This document shows, piece after piece, positions 61,768-64,000 of a stretch of 64,000 bases of DNA. Under the pieces are notes generated by a model that was given only the letters and a program-made list of their open reading frames with translations, had not been told where the DNA came from and did no database searches. This DNA is from Actinoplanes xinjiangensis (GTDB lineage Bacteria; Actinomycetota; Actinomycetes; Mycobacteriales; Micromonosporaceae), in contig NZ_QGGR01000003.1 of NCBI RefSeq assembly GCF_003148685.1, forward strand, positions 580,527-644,526, in the 5' to 3' direction. Each line of letters begins with the position of its first letter. The first letter of the stretch is position 1. The position numbers and the translations under genes are program-made.

Positions 61768-63267
61768 ATGGAGCTGGACTTCGAACACTGCTACCGGGCC
61801 GTCGACAGCCGTGACCCGCGGTTCGACGGCTGCTTCTACACGGCCGTCCGCACCACCGGCATCTACTGCCGGCCGTCCTGCCCGGCCGTCACCCCCAAAC
61901 GGCAGAACGTCACGTTCTACCCCAGCGCGGCAGCCGCCCAGCGCGGCGGATTCCGCGCCTGCCGCCGCTGCCGGCCCGACGCCGCACCCGGCTCACCCGA
62001 ATGGGACACCCGCGCCGACACCGTGGGCCGCGCCATGCGCCTCATCGGTGACGGCGTCGTCGACCGCGAAGGAGTACCCGGGCTGGCCGGGCGGCTCGGA
62101 TACACCGAACGGCACCTCAACCGGATGCTCACCGCCGAACTCGGCGCCGGGCCCCTCGCGCTCGCCCGCGCCCAGCGCGCCCAGACCGCCCGGATCCTCG
62201 TCGAGACCACCGACCTCGGGCTCGCCGAGATCGCGTTCGCGGCCGGGTTCGGCAGTGTGCGGCAGTTCAACGACACGATGCTCGAGGTCTATGCGCGGTC
62301 GCCCAGCCAGATGCGGGAGAGGCAGCCCGTGGGCCGGGGCGAGGCCGGAGTCGTCAACCTTCGGCTCGCGTACCGGCCGCCGCTGCATGCCGGCTCACTG
62401 CTGTCGTTCTTCGCCGGACGGACACTGCCCGGCGTCGACGAGGTCACCGACGGGGCCTATCGGCGGGGGCTGAGCCTGCCGCACGGGGGTGCGACCGTCT
62501 GCCTGCGGCCCGGCGACCGGGTCGTTCATGCGACGTTGCGGCTCGACGACGTGCGCGATCTGGCGCCGGCGGTCGCCCGGTGCCGGCGGCTCTTCGATCT
62601 GGACGCTGATCCGGTGGCCGTCGATGGACTGCTCGGGGGTGATCCGGCTCTGGCTCGGGTGGTGGCGGACGAGCCGGGGGTGCGGGTGCCGAGAGCGGTC
62701 GACGGGTTCGAGATGGCTGTCCGGGCCGTGGTGGGGCAGCAGGTGAGTGTGGCGGGGGCTCGGACCACGTTGGGGCGGATCCTGCGGGCGGCGGCCGGTT
62801 CCGTCGCTGCCGGGGAACCTGTCCCCGTGGCGTGCCCGGTCTCCGTGGGGGAACCCACCCCCATCCCCCAAACCGATACCGCCACGCGGCTCGCCGGTTT
62901 CCCGGCGGCCGACGTCATCGCCGCCCTGCCGGACACCGCCTTCGGCATGCCGGCGGCACGCCGCGCCACCATCCGGGCCCTCGCCGAGGCGGTAGCCGAC
63001 GGCAAGCTCGACCTCGACCCCACCGCCGACCGGACCGAGACGGTGAACCGTCTCACCGAGCTGCCCGGCATCGGCCCTTGGACCGCCGGTTACGTCGCCA
63101 TGCGCGCGATCGGCGACCCCGACGTCTTCCTTCCCACCGACCTCGCGGCCCGCCGCGGCGCCGAGGCACTCGGCCTGCCCGCCACCGCGAAAACCCTTTC
63201 GTCGTACGCCGAGCGCTGGCGTCCCTGGCGCTCCTACGCCCTGATCCGTCTGTGGCGTGCCGCGTAA
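61768..63267 (+). CDS. Ada-like regulator fused to AlkA DNA glycosylase
   Basis: The 499-aa fusion starts with an Ada-type zinc Cys4 domain (FDGCFYTAV, YCRPSCPA, RACRRCRP; methyl-acceptor Cys likely the first). An AraC-type DNA-binding part follows (about 85-175; LAEIAFAAGFGSVRQFNDTM), then an AlkA-type HhH glycosylase (LPGIGPWTAGYVAMR, catalytic Asp in FLPTDLA). It should sense methylation and excise alkylated bases. Typical actinobacterial adaptive-response protein. ogt follows 144 bp downstream. Confidence 0.92.
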   Translation: MELDFEHCYRAVDSRDPRFDGCFYTAVRTTGIYCRPSCPAVTPKRQNVTFYPSAAAAQRGGFRACRRCRPDAAPGSPEWDTRADTVGRAMRLIGDGVVDREGVPGLAGRLGYTERHLNRMLTAELGAGPLALARAQRAQTARILVETTDLGLAEIAFAAGFGSVRQFNDTMLEVYARSPSQMRERQPVGRGEAGVVNLRLAYRPPLHAGSLLSFFAGRTLPGVDEVTDGAYRRGLSLPHGGATVCLRPGDRVVHATLRLDDVRDLAPAVARCRRLFDLDADPVAVDGLLGGDPALARVVADEPGVRVPRAVDGFEMAVRAVVGQQVSVAGARTTLGRILRAAAGSVAAGEPVPVACPVSVGEPTPIPQTDTATRLAGFPAADVIAALPDTAFGMPAARRATIRALAEAVADGKLDLDPTADRTETVNRLTELPGIGPWTAGYVAMRAIGDPDVFLPTDLAARRGAEALGLPATAKTLSSYAERWRPWRSYALIRLWRAA

Positions 63268-63301
63268 CCGAACCTACCCGTCGGCGGACCGCGCCGATCG
63301 G

Positions 63302-63340
63302 TTGTCCACATTGCTGAAAGCGCGGTCGCGGTTGTCCACA
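63302..63340 (+). promoter_or_regulatory. Two perfect DnaA boxes upstream of ogt
   Basis: TTGTCCACA occurs at 63302-63310 and 63332-63340 in the same orientation, 30 bp apart, in the short gap between Ada-AlkA and ogt. This is the preferred DnaA box of high-GC actinobacteria, so DnaA could adjust ogt expression or use these as titration sites. Confidence 0.6.
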
Positions 63341-63410
63341 GGTGGGCCACTTCCGAGCCCGCCGGCGGCGAGAACGCGTCACGCTGTATGCCCCCACCGA
63401 GGAGGAAACG

Positions 63411-63905
63411 ATGTTGCTCCATTCGACTTTGGACAGCCCGGTCGGCCCGTTCACCGTGGTGGTGGCGAAGACCGGGGCGGTGCGCGCTGCCGGTTTCACC
63501 ACCGACGTGGCCGAGTTGCTGAAGCTGGTGCATCCGGTGCTGCTGGAGCCTGCGCGGCCGGGTGACCCGGGTGCGGTCGGCCCGGCCGTCCGGGCATATC
63601 TGGAGGGTGACCTGACCGCGATCGACGCGATCGAGGTCGAGCAGCACACCGCCGGCGCGTTCATGTCGCATGCATGGCAGGTGATGCGGGGCATCAAGCC
63701 GGGCGCCCCGGTGACGTATACCGGGTTCGCCGGGTTGTCCGGCCGGCCGGCGGCGATCCGCGCGGCGGCGGCGGCCTGTGCCCGCAATCCGGTGGCGTTG
63801 TTCACGCCGTGTCATCGGGTGCTGCGGACCGACGGGTCGCTCGGTGGCTACCGCTGGGGCCTGCACGTCAAGGAGTGGCTGTTGCGGCACGAGTCGGCGG
63901 CCTAA
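63411..63905 (+). CDS. ogt: O6-methylguanine-DNA methyltransferase
   Basis: The 164-aa suicide repair enzyme has the acceptor Cys in TPCHRVL, the helix-turn-helix near AIRAAAAACARNPVALF and YRWGLHVKEWLL. It transfers the methyl group from O6-methylguanine to itself. AGGAGG sits 8 bases before the ATG at 63411. The upstream DnaA boxes and the Ada-AlkA gene make an alkylation-repair cluster. Confidence 0.92.
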   Translation: MLLHSTLDSPVGPFTVVVAKTGAVRAAGFTTDVAELLKLVHPVLLEPARPGDPGAVGPAVRAYLEGDLTAIDAIEVEQHTAGAFMSHAWQVMRGIKPGAPVTYTGFAGLSGRPAAIRAAAAACARNPVALFTPCHRVLRTDGSLGGYRWGLHVKEWLLRHESAA

Positions 63906-63955
63906 TACTGCAACCCGGTGTTGCGACTTGAGCAGCGGTCGCTCGTTGACTGGTC

Positions 63956-64000
63956 ATGTTGGGTGGGGCGGTGCTCGCGGAGTGGCAAGCGGGTCTGGAT
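63956..64000 (+). CDS. Start of a possible transposase gene (cut by window edge)
   Basis: ATG 63956 reads MLGGAVLAEWQAGLD before the window ends. W-x-A-G-L near the N-terminus recalls IS701-like DDE transposases, whose N-termini read xxxWxxGLxxLxxR. The preceding CTGCAACCCGGTGTTGCGAC could be an IS end. Fifteen codons are too few for proof. Confidence 0.35.
   Translation, partial: MLGGAVLAEWQAGLD

Overview
The window is chromosomal DNA of a high-GC actinobacterium. The evidence is the uniformly GC-rich third codon positions, many GTG starts, the mycothiol gene mshB, the AdnAB helicase-nuclease pair, the actinobacterial form of DapD, and many start codons lying 6-7 bases after a TANNNT box (leaderless transcripts). 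A filamentous member of the Micromonosporaceae (Actinoplanes-like) is my best guess, but the sequence alone does not prove the genus. I see no rRNA, tRNA, CRISPR array or prophage. The only hint of a mobile element is the last 45 bases, which look like the start of a transposase gene.

1-12326: adnB (cut by the window edge) and adnA for double-strand break resection; two tandem LOG-family genes; a lysine block with dapE, dapD and the divergent lysG-lysE regulator/exporter pair; a MerR regulator fused to a sliding-clamp-like module; and a methyltransferase. 12327-15928: a 500-bp gap followed by five secreted or membrane-anchored proteins. Four are paralogs with a SipW/camelysin-like N-terminus and two conserved cysteines, and one carries an Fn3-like domain. 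This is the least explained locus here. 15935-24147: a DUF4407 protein, a SIMPL protein, dapC with a 7Fe ferredoxin, a GNAT, small membrane proteins, mshB, and an S9-peptidase-like protein that appears catalytically dead. dapC-fdx, mshB and dapD/dapE recall a region of mycobacterial chromosomes.

24219-35397: Uma2, tldD-tldE, the sdhC-sdhA-sdhB succinate dehydrogenase operon, a GNAT, a TetR/MFS exporter pair with three phased operators, and an AlkB-like dioxygenase.

35525-50232: a large catabolic island. It has a LivGFHMK-type ABC importer, two SDRs, an aminoglycoside-phosphotransferase-like kinase, an ACAD10/11-like acyl-CoA dehydrogenase, two TetR regulators, an alcohol and an aldehyde dehydrogenase, and an acyl-CoA ligase. 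Kinase plus ACAD plus SDR plus ligase is the logic of levulinate/4-hydroxyacid breakdown (LvaA, LvaC, LvaD, LvaE; mammalian ACAD10/11). A related 17-bp palindrome sits in front of three transcription units, suggesting one regulon.

50229-64000: a NUDIX hydrolase, a degenerate carbinolamine-dehydratase-like protein, a PH-domain protein, an unknown membrane protein, peptidase E with a nucleotidyltransferase, a G5-domain protein, MarR, a PAP2-like protein, a TetR/GNAT pair with a clear operator, a second Uma2, a toxin-antitoxin pair, ychF, a hydrolase with two perfect operators over its promoter, then Ada-AlkA and Ogt alkylation-repair genes with two DnaA boxes before ogt.
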